This document shows, piece by piece, positions 24,381 to 31,848 of a stretch of 50,980 bases of DNA. Source of the stretch: Candidatus Berkelbacteria bacterium (GTDB lineage: Bacteria; Patescibacteriota; UBA1384; XYA2-FULL-43-10; CAINNR01). The stretch lies in NCBI GenBank assembly GCA_026397235.1, contig JAPLVG010000016.1, positions 1 to 50,980 of the forward strand. The letters run 5' to 3'. The notes under the pieces were generated by a model. It was not told where the DNA came from and ran no database searches. It saw only the letters and a list, made by a program, of their open reading frames with translations. The first letter of the stretch is position 1, and the number at the start of each line of letters is the position of its first letter. The position numbers and the translations under genes were made by a program.

Positions 24381-24409
24381 TTGACTTTTTGGCATAAATT
24401 GTCTATACT
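24381..24409 (+). promoter_or_regulatory. Promoter of the tiny lipoprotein pair
   Basis: TTGACT (24381-24386), exactly 17 nt, TATACT (24404-24409). Just upstream, a symmetrical ACTACCGTACTC/GAGTATAGTAGT foldback (24317-24344) may end the ASCH operon. Confidence 0.65.
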
Positions 24410-24433
24410 CTTGGCAGGAAAGGTGAGAAACCC

Positions 24434-24628
24434 ATGGTCAATGATACTAGTCAAGTTCAGTGGCCGAAAACAAAGGCTGGTGTCGCGATTCTGATCATCT
24501 GCACTGTTGCCGGATTGGCATTGATCGCGTTTTTGCTGGCGGCTTGCGGTGCCTTTAGTCAAATCGGTCATGAGATTAACTCCCCGACCTGGCCGAACTG
24601 GCATCTGCCGGATTTGTGGGGTGGATAA
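24434..24628 (+). CDS. Tiny lipoprotein-like protein (64 aa)
   Basis: Short polar N-terminus, one hydrophobic stretch (GVAILIICTVAGLALIAFLL) ending in a lipobox-like LAAC-G, then a short Trp/Pro-rich exported tail. It could be a lipoprotein or a single-pass membrane protein. GGAAAGGTGAG precedes the ATG. It is followed 3 nt later by a second tiny ORF of the same plan; both share one promoter and one terminator. Confidence 0.6.
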   Translation: MVNDTSQVQWPKTKAGVAILIICTVAGLALIAFLLAACGAFSQIGHEINSPTWPNWHLPDLWGG

Positions 24629-24631
24629 GCA

Positions 24632-24766
24632 ATGAAACGCGAACGCCCAAAAGTCAGATGGTGGCTGGTTGTTGTAATTCTGCTGGCGGTATTGATCTAT
24701 CTCATCGGGATTTCTTCCTGTGGGGCGAAAATGCTCGATGGGATAATGGTTGCGGCCTGTGACTAA
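24632..24766 (+). CDS. Tiny lipoprotein-like protein (44 aa), not in the ORF track
   Basis: ATG at 24632 to TAA at 24764-24766. Reads MKRERPKVRWWLVVVILLAV, then a hydrophobic core ending in the lipobox-like ISSC-G and a 14-residue tail. The basic start, hydrophobic core and Cys match the plan of the gene just before it. It is below the track's length cutoff. A terminator begins at its stop codon, which supports it as the last gene of the pair. Confidence 0.55.
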   Translation: MKRERPKVRWWLVVVILLAVLIYLIGISSCGAKMLDGIMVAACD

Positions 24767-24798
24767 ATGGTTTGCCTGATTGGCGAGCCATTTTTTTT
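24765..24798 (+). terminator. Terminator of the tiny lipoprotein pair
   Basis: AAATGG...GCC / GGC...CCATTT with TTTTTTTT; the stem starts inside the stop codon. Confidence 0.75.
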
Positions 24799-24818
24799 AA
24801 TTTTATTCATTGATGTGA

Positions 24819-24824
24819 TATATT
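24819..24824 (+). promoter_or_regulatory. Extended -10 box of the MazG-like gene
   Basis: TGATATATT, ending 9 nt before the ATG at 24834; no Shine-Dalgarno. Confidence 0.5.
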
Positions 24825-24833
24825 TAGTTCGCT

Positions 24834-25478
24834 ATGAAAACAATTGATGATCTTTTGCAATTAACGACAAAAATTTACGGCATCGGTGACGACCGTCTTT
24901 ACGATTTGACGGATTTATTTTATTATCAGCAAAAGTGGCTTTTGCGTTATATTGATGATAAAAAACATGGTCGAAGGGATTCGGCTAGCGGAAAATTAAT
25001 GGTTTCACTGGCTTGGTATTTTGCCATTATCAGTCGTTTTCGAATCGATTTGCAAAAATTGTTGGAAAAAAGGTATTCGTACAAATGCCCGTTTTGTCTT
25101 GAAATTCCCTGCGACTGCCAGAAATCGGTGAGAAAAAAATCACAAAAAACCGGTCGACCGGTTTCCGGAAATCCAACAAGTTTGGCGGGTTGGCAGAAAG
25201 TTATCGGAAAAATTTATCCTGCCGAGCTAATTGAATTTCGAAATTTGGAAATTTTGCGACAGCAAGATGTTTTTCATCAAACTTTCCGCCGTTTTCGCCA
25301 ATCATCGGGCAAAAGAAACTTGCACGAAATCGAAATTGCCAGCGCTGATTATTTTGTCGAGCTTTTAAAAATCGCCAACAATTTGCAGATTGACATTGCC
25401 AGCGAATATTTCCAATTTTTCTCCGCTGGCTGTTTCGTCTGCCACTCTACACCGTGCGAATGTTTTTACAGCGAATGA
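24834..25478 (+). CDS. MazG-like helical protein with two Cys clusters
   Basis: Two similar helical halves resemble the MazG/nucleotide-pyrophosphohydrolase fold: LMVSLAWYFAIISRFRIDL and EIEIASADYFVELLKIANNL. Each is followed by a C-x2-C-x4-C-x-C cluster: CPFCLEIPCDC near 83 and CFVCHSTPCEC at the end. The paired clusters could bind zinc or an Fe-S centre and are not usual in MazG proteins. The classical EExxE-D motif is not clear, so catalysis is uncertain. A -10 box 9 nt upstream and no ribosome site suggest a leaderless mRNA. Confidence 0.55.
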   Translation: MKTIDDLLQLTTKIYGIGDDRLYDLTDLFYYQQKWLLRYIDDKKHGRRDSASGKLMVSLAWYFAIISRFRIDLQKLLEKRYSYKCPFCLEIPCDCQKSVRKKSQKTGRPVSGNPTSLAGWQKVIGKIYPAELIEFRNLEILRQQDVFHQTFRRFRQSSGKRNLHEIEIASADYFVELLKIANNLQIDIASEYFQFFSAGCFVCHSTPCECFYSE

Positions 25479-25484
25479 ATCAAT

Positions 25485-25545
25485 TATTGGAGTTCAAGCT
25501 TCGGCTTGTTTAAAAACAAACTAAAGTTTGCTCTCCGATTTTAAA
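25485..25545. repeat. Foldback element, copy A (GGAGTyCAAGCTT family)
   Basis: Outer TTGGAG/CTCCGA encloses CAAGC-ttcg-GCTTG and CAAAC-taaa-GTTTG. Its left end TGGAGTTCAAGCTTCGGCTT and right end ACTAAAGTTTGCTCTCCGAT both recur at 50832-50925. It is a compact member of a mobile-looking family. Confidence 0.65.
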
Positions 25546-25649
25546 ATTGTTGTCAATAAATAATCAAATAGTTCTACTTTTTGCCCTGAATAGAGTCGAA
25601 GGGTATTTTTAAATTGATGAAAGCACTTTAACAAAGGAGTGGTGACGAA

Positions 25650-26126
25650 ATGCAAAAGGTTTCACTTGTTGGCAGTTTGTATCAGCTTGAATTGGAAGGC
25701 GATCGATATGATTTTGAGGATTCATTTGGTATCGGTTATATGGAACACACCAGTTACTATTTTCGCTGGAGAGGGAATGGCCGATTGACCAGATTTAGCG
25801 ACCAAGCAAGTTGGAAATTTGCTTTCAAAACGCCGGCGATAAATAAGTGGAGCAACTGGTCAGGTTTTTATCGCGTGTCGCTGGAGCGGAATGTTTTCAT
25901 TACCATTGACGGCGAATCACGGAAACCAGTAGATCACAACAAAATAATTGATCTGAAAAAAGTTGTTGATATGCTGGTTGAAGATATTTTCCGCCAGACG
26001 AGAAAATCACAGGAGCGAATTCCGCCGGTGTTCATTGATCCACTGGATATAAACGAACTGCGGAAACTTGGAGTTCTGCCGATGCCGGATGGACAATTCG
26101 CAATGGCGGAACTTACCAAAGAATGA
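25650..26126 (+). CDS. Hypothetical protein (158 aa)
   Basis: Not recognised. A soluble protein rich in aromatic residues in the first 80 positions (YYFRWRGNGRLTRF, NKWSNWSGFYRV), suggesting a beta-sheet domain. An amphipathic helix (KKVVDMLVEDIFRQ) and a short acidic tail follow. AAAGGAG precedes the ATG and a strong terminator follows the stop, so it is an independent unit placed between the MazG-like gene and dnaG. Confidence 0.7.
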   Translation: MQKVSLVGSLYQLELEGDRYDFEDSFGIGYMEHTSYYFRWRGNGRLTRFSDQASWKFAFKTPAINKWSNWSGFYRVSLERNVFITIDGESRKPVDHNKIIDLKKVVDMLVEDIFRQTRKSQERIPPVFIDPLDINELRKLGVLPMPDGQFAMAELTKE

Positions 26127-26137
26127 ACCAAACCTCA

Positions 26138-26165
26138 GGGATGGAAAAACTTCCATCCCATTTTT
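26138..26165 (+). terminator. Terminator of the 25650..26126 gene
   Basis: GGGATGG-aaaaactt-CCATCCC followed by ATTTTT. Confidence 0.8.
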
Positions 26166-26244
26166 ATTGTGTTATATTAAAGTTAGAATCCATTAGATAA
26201 GTTTGCCACGGCAGGAAGCCTCGCAATGACAAAACCAAAAAATT

Positions 26245-27972
26245 ATGAACGAAGTTGAGGAAATAAAGAATAAAATTGATATCGTTGATTTGGTCGGCGG
26301 TTATTTAACGTTGAAAAAAGCCGGTGTTAATTACAAAGGACTCTGTCCGTTTCACAATGAAAAAACGCCGTCATTTATGGTTTCGGCTGAGCGGCAATCA
26401 TTTAAATGTTTCGGTTGCGGTAAAGGTGGTGATGTTTTTACTTTCATTGAAGAAATTGAGGGCATGGATTTCTATGATTCACTAAAACTTTTAGCAGGCA
26501 AAGCTGGAGTCGAATTAAAACAAAAAAGCGGGTTAAAATACGCCGGCAGGGAAGTTGCGCCAACTGAAAAATCAAAGATTTACGATATTAACGATTTAGC
26601 TGCTAAACTTTATCACAAACTGCTGATTGATCACCCAAAAGCGCAGTATGCGCGTAAATACCTCCGGGATCGTGGTATTTCAGAAAAAACAATACTGGAC
26701 TGGAGAATCGGTTATGCGCCAAAAACTTGGGATCTTTTAATTAAATTCTTGGCGGCTAAAGGTTTTAATGAAAAAGATATTTTTAAAGCTGGTTTGTTAG
26801 TTCTGGGTGAAAAGGGAAAATATTGGGACCGCTTTCGCGGTCGAATAATGTTTCCAATTTCCAATATCTCCGGTCAAGTTGTAGCATTTACCGGCCGAGT
26901 TTTGGAAGATGATCCCAAGGCGGCAAAATATGTCAATTCTGCCGAGTCACCAATTTATATCAAAGGCAAAACTATTTATGCATTGGATCGGGCGCGAATC
27001 GACATCCGGGCGCAGAATTGCGCTTTGCTGGTTGAGGGTCAAATGGACGCACTGGCTTGTCATCAAGCCGGTTTCAAAAATGTCGTTGCCGTTTCCGGTA
27101 CAGCGCTGACACAGGACCAACTAAAAATTCTTGCCCGCTACAGTCCAAATATTGTTTTTTCGTTCGACTCTGACACCGCCGGGAAAACTGCACTAAAACG
27201 GGCAATCACCATGGCAATGCAAAATGACATTAACGCCAAAGTTTTGTCATTGCCTGGTTTTAAAGATCCAGATGAAGCGATAAAATCTGACGTGAAGAAT
27301 TTCGAAGTTGCTATCAAATCTGCCAAGCCAGCACTGGAACACTGGATTGACTCATTGGTTTTAGAATTGGGAATAACTGATGTCGCGGCTAAAAAAACAA
27401 TATCAAAAGAGATTTTGCCAGTGATTAAAATTATCTCAAACGATATTGAAAAAGAGCACTATAGTAAATATCTGGCGAAAAAGTTGGCAATGTCGGAAAC
27501 AGCAATTATTGGGCAGCTAGATAAAACAAAAGGAAATATTGAAGAATCAAGGAATCAAGGAATTGATAGATCCAAGTTAACCTACGAACAACGAGTCGCC
27601 GGTCTGGTCTGGCAAGAAAAAAAATTAGCTGACAAAATTCCAAAAAATTTCTTTGATCTAAATTTTCAGGACGAGGCTGCTGAGACATTTTTCGAATCGA
27701 TTAAATCTAATATTGATTACCAAAAGCTTCCGGTTGAGGTTAAATCCAAACTCGATCTGTACGCTTTTGAAGCAACAAAGGAGCTGGATTTAGACGAAGA
27801 AGATATTATCAATAAAGAATTTGATTCATTGCTCCGAACATATGTCGATAAAAAACGGGAGCTTGTTAAGATTGATTTTGCTCAACAGATTGCCGCCGCT
27901 GAAGCCGCCGGTGACCGGGAGAAAATTAAAGAGTTGATGCGTGAGCTTCAAAGTGCTATAGTAGATAAGTAA
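26245..27972 (+). CDS. dnaG: DNA primase
   Basis: Makes the RNA primers for replication. The N-terminal CHC2 zinc finger runs CPFHNEKTPSF to CFGCGKGGDV (33-60). The catalytic core includes FPISNISGQVVAFTGR. The TOPRIM motifs are LLVEGQMDALAC near 260 and FSFDSDTAGKTA near 307. Length 575 aa; the C-terminal helicase-binding part is short and charged. A fragment of the TGTCATTGCGAG repeat (CGCAATGACAAAACC) sits immediately before the ATG and replaces a normal ribosome site. dnaG precedes rpoD, the conserved macromolecular-synthesis order. Confidence 0.96.
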   Translation: MNEVEEIKNKIDIVDLVGGYLTLKKAGVNYKGLCPFHNEKTPSFMVSAERQSFKCFGCGKGGDVFTFIEEIEGMDFYDSLKLLAGKAGVELKQKSGLKYAGREVAPTEKSKIYDINDLAAKLYHKLLIDHPKAQYARKYLRDRGISEKTILDWRIGYAPKTWDLLIKFLAAKGFNEKDIFKAGLLVLGEKGKYWDRFRGRIMFPISNISGQVVAFTGRVLEDDPKAAKYVNSAESPIYIKGKTIYALDRARIDIRAQNCALLVEGQMDALACHQAGFKNVVAVSGTALTQDQLKILARYSPNIVFSFDSDTAGKTALKRAITMAMQNDINAKVLSLPGFKDPDEAIKSDVKNFEVAIKSAKPALEHWIDSLVLELGITDVAAKKTISKEILPVIKIISNDIEKEHYSKYLAKKLAMSETAIIGQLDKTKGNIEESRNQGIDRSKLTYEQRVAGLVWQEKKLADKIPKNFFDLNFQDEAAETFFESIKSNIDYQKLPVEVKSKLDLYAFEATKELDLDEEDIINKEFDSLLRTYVDKKRELVKIDFAQQIAAAEAAGDREKIKELMRELQSAIVDK

Positions 27973-27975
27973 AAT

Positions 27976-28060
27976 CATTAAGCGGAAGTAAGCCCACTGA
28001 TCTTTGACACAGATGGGACACAGATCTGTGAATTATCTGTGTAGTTGATCTGTGGACTTA
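27976..28060. repeat. ACACAGA-family foldback repeat (dnaG-rpoD)
   Basis: CGGAAGTAAGCCCACTGATC then ACACAGATGGGACACAGATC with return arm ATCTGTGTAGTTGATCTGTG. The CGGAAGTAAGCCCAC start is shared with the copy after rpsO. Confidence 0.7.
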
Positions 28061-28075
28061 CCTCAAAATAAATCA

Positions 28076-29185
28076 ATGGCCAAAAAGGTAATAAAATATA
28101 TCAAAGAGGAACCGTTGCCTTTTGCTCCGGAAGTTAATCGCTTGATTGATAAGGGTAAGGCTCACGGTTTTGTTATGATAAATGAACTCTTGCAGGTTTT
28201 TCCAGAGGCGGAAAATGACGTTGGCACTTTGGATGAGGTTTTTGATTACCTAATTGAACATGGTATTGATATTCAGGAAGAGCAAAAAACCTCGATTTTA
28301 GGTACTATTATCGAAAAAAATCGTGGTGAAGGCGATATTCTGGAAGGGCTAGAATCAATCTCTGATGATTCTGTCCGAATGTATTTGCGCGAAATTGGTA
28401 GAATTCCGCTTTTAAAAACTGAAGATGAAGTTCGTCTAGCGAAACGAATTGAAAAGGGTGATCAGTTAGCAAAACGCCGACTGGCTGAAGCTAATTTGCG
28501 GCTTGTAGTTTCTATCGCTAAAAAATATATTGGTCGAGGATTGTCGCTCTTGGACGCTATCCAAGAAGGAAATACCGGTTTGATGCGAGCGGTAGAAAAA
28601 TTTGATTATAAAAAAGGTTATAAATTTTCAACTTATGCCACCTGGTGGATTCGTCAGGCAATTACTCGCGCCATTGCCGATCAAGCCAGAACTATCCGGA
28701 TTCCGGTTCATATGATTGAAACAATTAATAAATTAATTCGTGTTCAGCGCCAGTTAGTTCAAGACTTAGGTCGCGAACCGCTACCGGAAGAAATTGCCCA
28801 TGAATTGGGAATTGAAGTTGATAAAGTCGAACATATTATCAAAATCTCACAGGAAACAGTTTCGCTTGAATCGCCGGTTGGCGAAGAATCAGACTCAAAA
28901 CTTGGCGATTTTATCGAAGACGACAAAAATCTCTCTCCTGAGGAAAATGCCATTTATCAACTTTTGAAAGGTGATGTTAACCGCTTTTTGGAAGTACTTT
29001 CTCCGCGCGAACAGAAAGTTTTGAAGATGCGTTTTGGCTTGGAAACTGGTCGGACTCATACATTGGAAGAAGTTGGAAAAGAGTTCGGTGTTACTCGCGA
29101 ACGGATCCGGCAAATCGAAGCTAAGTCATTACAAAAACTAAAGAAATCCGAATCTTCTGAAAATCTGCATAATTATCTCAAGTAA
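28076..29185 (+). CDS. rpoD: Primary sigma factor RpoD (sigma-70)
   Basis: Directs RNA polymerase to housekeeping promoters. Region 1.2 is [15 protein letters not shown]. Region 2 carries [17 protein letters not shown] and [20 protein letters not shown]. Region 3 is [12 protein letters not shown], and region 4 is [12 protein letters not shown] through [13 protein letters not shown], the -35 helix-turn-helix. A shortened N-terminal region 1.1 is present. Start at the ATG at 28076 (369 aa), because the track's GTG lies in the upstream repeat. The promoters in this window (TTGACA/TATAAT types) fit this sigma factor. Confidence 0.96.
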   Translation: MAKKVIKYIKEEPLPFAPEVNRLIDKGKAHGFVMINELLQVFPEAENDVGTLDEVFDYLIEHGIDIQEEQKTSILGTIIEKNRGEGDILEGLESISDDSVRMYLREIGRIPLLKTEDEVRLAKRIEKGDQLAKRRLAEANLRLVVSIAKKYIGRGLSLLDAIQEGNTGLMRAVEKFDYKKGYKFSTYATWWIRQAITRAIADQARTIRIPVHMIETINKLIRVQRQLVQDLGREPLPEEIAHELGIEVDKVEHIIKISQETVSLESPVGEESDSKLGDFIEDDKNLSPEENAIYQLLKGDVNRFLEVLSPREQKVLKMRFGLETGRTHTLEEVGKEFGVTRERIRQIEAKSLQKLKKSESSENLHNYLK

Positions 29186-29195
29186 CGAAAGTGAT

Positions 29196-29287
29196 CAGCG
29201 AGTTTTTGTAAATTTCTAGGCGCTTTTTTCCTGCTCCTGTCGGATGCGGAAAGCGCTTGCGACCGTCGAAATTTAAAAAACTCGCTG
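29196..29287. repeat. Long foldback element after rpoD
   Basis: Outer arms CAGCGAGTTTTTgtAAATTTC and GAAATTTaaaAAACTCGCTG make a stem of about 20 bp. Inside, GCGCTTttttCC pairs with GGAAAGCGC around a loop. Probably the rpoD terminator region or a mobile foldback element. Confidence 0.55.
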
Positions 29288-29309
29288 GTTTTATAACCAT
29301 AAAAAAAGG

Positions 29310-29327
29310 CGCGCCGGCAAAGGCGCG
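29310..29327 (-). terminator. Terminator of the 59-aa minus-strand gene
   Basis: Minus strand CGCGCC-tttgcc-GGCGCG-CC followed by TTTTTTT. Confidence 0.75.
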
Positions 29328-29369
29328 TTTTGGGTGTGTTGATAACCCAAGTCCATCAGTTATAATCGA

Positions 29370-29549
29370 CTAATGGTTTGAGTAAAGCCAGTTACGAGCC
29401 CAGCTTCGAATCTGCCGGTCCCGATCAATCAGCAACTGCCCGAGAGGTGAATCATTGGCAAATCCATGATCACCACTACCGACGGACTTTGTCAGGTCGC
29501 TGTCCAGCCAGAGTGCCAGAAGGATGAGTTGCCTGGCAAGCCATTTCAT
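29370..29549 (-). CDS. Small orphan protein (59 aa), not in the ORF track
   Basis: Minus-strand ATG at 29549, stop TAG at 29370-29372. The protein begins MKWLARQLILLALWLDSDL and continues with a polar, Arg-rich second half ending RNWLYSNH. The N-terminal amphipathic or hydrophobic helix could associate with the membrane. GGAGG lies 9 nt before the ATG, a good promoter lies upstream and an intrinsic terminator downstream. All three signals agree, and it is one residue below the track cutoff. Function unknown. Confidence 0.65.
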   Translation of the reverse strand: MKWLARQLILLALWLDSDLTKSVGSGDHGFANDSPLGQLLIDRDRQIRSWARNWLYSNH

Positions 29550-29585
29550 TTCCGATTGCCTCCAGTATTTACGCGGTTTGACAAT

Positions 29586-29614
29586 ATACTATTATATAAA
29601 CTGTTTTTGGTCAA
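29586..29614 (-). promoter_or_regulatory. Minus-strand promoter of the 59-aa gene
   Basis: TTGACC (29614-29609), exactly 17 nt, TAGTAT (29591-29586). It abuts the palindrome at 29617. Confidence 0.6.
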
Positions 29615-29616
29615 GA

Positions 29617-29658
29617 TTTCCGACCGATTTTGATCGATCGGTCACAATCGGTCGGAAA
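29617..29658. repeat. ACCGATCGGT-family palindrome, copy 1 (upstream of the AbrB-ABC operon)
   Basis: TTTCCGACCGATT and AATCGGTCGGAAA form a perfect 13-bp stem. The enclosed centre TGATCGATCGGTCAC is itself palindromic. The 34-nt core (29622-29655) differs at about four positions from the two identical copies at 47818 and 48415. Confidence 0.75.
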
Positions 29659-29687
29659 ATTGGTTTTGTTGATAAATACTTAAGTTG

Positions 29688-29737
29688 TTGACAGAATAAC
29701 TGGTCATCAGTTATAGTTATTTTACTGATCATATAAT
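29688..29737 (+). promoter_or_regulatory. Promoter and operator-like palindrome of the AbrB-ABC operon
   Basis: TTGACA (29688-29693), 18 nt, TATAGT (29712-29717). The spacer holds the inverted repeat ATAACTG-gtcat-CAGTTAT, a plausible autoregulatory operator for the AbrB protein. A second box, TATAAT at 29732-29737, lies 10 nt before the ATG. Confidence 0.6.
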
Positions 29738-29747
29738 TCATACAAGT

Positions 29748-29975
29748 ATGTTAGACAAAGAATTTTTTGGATCGACGACAATTGGCGAACGCGGACAAGT
29801 TGTTATCCCAATTGAAGCAAGAAAAGCGCTTAATGTAGAAAAAGGAGAAAAGCTTTTAGTTTTTGGTGTTCACAAAGATACAATTGTTATTACCAAGCTT
29901 TCCTCTTTCAAAAAGATGTCAGCTGAAATGGCAAAACGTCAAAAAGATATTGAAGGAATGCTGGAAAAATTATAA
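29748..29975 (+). CDS. AbrB/SpoVT-type transcriptional regulator
   Basis: Swapped-hairpin AbrB domain: FGSTTIGERGQVVIPIEARKALNV followed by KGEKLLVFGVHKDTIVITK. A C-terminal helix (EMAKRQKDIEGMLEKL) may oligomerise. Length 75 aa. No toxin gene follows; instead two ABC exporter genes do, so this is probably the local regulator of the exporter operon. The palindrome in its promoter is a likely binding site (inference). No Shine-Dalgarno is visible. Confidence 0.9.
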   Translation: MLDKEFFGSTTIGERGQVVIPIEARKALNVEKGEKLLVFGVHKDTIVITKLSSFKKMSAEMAKRQKDIEGMLEKL

Positions 29976-30042
29976 TCAATCCATTGTATTAAGATTGCCG
30001 CGAGCCAAAAAACATCGGCTCTCGCAATGACGAACCAAAAAT

Positions 30043-31848
30043 ATGCTAAAACTGTTTAAATATCTTAAACCTTATTGGTTACTAATCACTGCACTGGTGA
30101 TTTTGGTTTTTGCTATGGTGGCGTTGAATTTGCAACTGCCGGATTACATGGCAAAAATCATTAATGAAGGAATTGTAAATCAAAATACCTCATCGGTTTA
30201 TCACAACGGTTTAATAATGCTCTTGTTGGCCCTTGGAGCTGCGGCTTGCACTGTCGTCGTTGGTTTTTTAGCGGCGCGAATTGGCACCGGTTTTGCTCGG
30301 GATGTTCGGAATAAAATATTTGCCCAAGTTGAAAGTTTTTCCTTGGTTGAATTTAACAAATTTTCAACTGCGTCGTTAATCACTCGTTCTACAAATGATG
30401 TGCAGCAAATTCAGATGGTCTTGGTTTTGATGTTGAGATTGGTTTTAATGGCACCGATTACAGCAGTTTGGGCTGTCTATAAAGCTTATGCCTTGGCACC
30501 ATCACTTTCCTGGATTATCGCCTTAGCGGTAGTCGCTCTGCTTGGTGTCATTACCACAATGTTCACTGTCGCCTTACCAAAATTCAAAATTCTACAAAAA
30601 TTAGTGGATAAATTAAATTTAGTGACGCGGGAAAATTTGACCGGTTTGCGAGTGATTCGGGCCTTTAATAACGAAAAATTGGAGCAGGGAAAATTCGAAC
30701 AAGCCAATGTTGAATTGACTGCTGCCAATCTTTTTGTCAACCGCTTGATGGTTGTTATGCAACCGGTAATGATGGTGGTTTTCAATTTAACGGCAATTAC
30801 AATCGTTTGGGTTGGCGCTAAGCTTATCGGCAACGGCAGTTTAGAAGTCGGCAATATGATCGCTTTCATGCAATACGCAATGCAAGTTATAATGTCATTC
30901 CTAATGATTTCAATCATCTTTATTATGGTGCCGCGGGCCTCAGTTTCCGCCGGCCGAGTTTCTGAAGTAATCGAAACCGAACCGGTAATTAAAAATCCAA
31001 AGAGTCTTGAGGATATTAGCGGTAAAAAGGGCGGAGTTGTTGAATTTAAAAATGTCAGCTTCCAATACCCGACTGCCGACACGCCGGTGCTTTGTGATAT
31101 TAATTTTACTGCCAATTCTGGCGAAACCACAGCCTTTATCGGCTCGACTGGATCGGGAAAATCAACTTTGATCAATTTAATCCCGCGATTTTATGATGTC
31201 TCAGAAGGTAAAGTTTTGATTGATGGTGTTGATGTTCGCCAAATGAAATTAGAGGATTTATACTCAAAGATCGGATATGTCCCGCAGAAACCAGTGCTGT
31301 TTTCTGGAACCGTAGAATCAAATATTAAATATGGCGCGCCAAATTCATCCGAAACAGATGTGAAAAAAGTGGCAGAAATTTCTCAGGCCGAGGAATTTAT
31401 CAAAAATTTGCCGGAAAAATATCAAAATGAAATCGCTCAAGGTGGTGCTAATGTTTCCGGCGGCCAAAAACAGCGATTATCAATTGCCAGAGCACTGGCA
31501 CGGAAGCCGGAAATTTATATTTTCGATGACAGTTTTTCGGCGCTTGATTTCAAAACTGACGCGGCATTACGCAAAGCTTTGAAGTCGGAAACAAAAAATA
31601 AAACCGTTTTAATCGTTGCCCAGAGAATTGCTACAATTTTGTCGGCGGAAAAAATTATTGTTTTGGAGGAAGGTAAAATTGCTGGTGTTGGGAATCACTC
31701 TGAACTGATGAAGTTTTGCGATGTTTACAGAGAAATCGCGTTATCACAATTATCTGAAGAAGAATTGGCTAAATATCAAATCGATGTTGATGCCGAAAAA
31801 GCTAAAATTGAGCGCCATGAAAGTTTGGTGGCGAAAGGCGGGATATGA
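30043..31848 (+). CDS. ABC exporter subunit with degenerate nucleotide site
   Basis: Half-transporter of the type IV (MDR/LmrCD-like) exporters. Six membrane helices (about 15-290) precede an ATPase with Walker A GSTGSGKST near 366 and signature VSGGQKQR near 471. The Walker B is IFDDS, with Asp in place of the catalytic Glu, and the switch is VAQRI, with Gln in place of His. Those changes mark the degenerate partner of a heterodimer. The stop overlaps the next gene by ATGA. The start follows a repeat fragment ending CGCAATGACGAACC, with no ribosome site. Substrate unknown. Confidence 0.93.
   Translation: MLKLFKYLKPYWLLITALVILVFAMVALNLQLPDYMAKIINEGIVNQNTSSVYHNGLIMLLLALGAAACTVVVGFLAARIGTGFARDVRNKIFAQVESFSLVEFNKFSTASLITRSTNDVQQIQMVLVLMLRLVLMAPITAVWAVYKAYALAPSLSWIIALAVVALLGVITTMFTVALPKFKILQKLVDKLNLVTRENLTGLRVIRAFNNEKLEQGKFEQANVELTAANLFVNRLMVVMQPVMMVVFNLTAITIVWVGAKLIGNGSLEVGNMIAFMQYAMQVIMSFLMISIIFIMVPRASVSAGRVSEVIETEPVIKNPKSLEDISGKKGGVVEFKNVSFQYPTADTPVLCDINFTANSGETTAFIGSTGSGKSTLINLIPRFYDVSEGKVLIDGVDVRQMKLEDLYSKIGYVPQKPVLFSGTVESNIKYGAPNSSETDVKKVAEISQAEEFIKNLPEKYQNEIAQGGANVSGGQKQRLSIARALARKPEIYIFDDSFSALDFKTDAALRKALKSETKNKTVLIVAQRIATILSAEKIIVLEEGKIAGVGNHSELMKFCDVYREIALSQLSEEELAKYQIDVDAEKAKIERHESLVAKGGI

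Noticed and set aside
30486-31175. 229-aa minus-strand ORF inside the ABC exporter gene
   Set aside because: Shadow of a conserved coding region; Thr/Ile-biased and without start signals.
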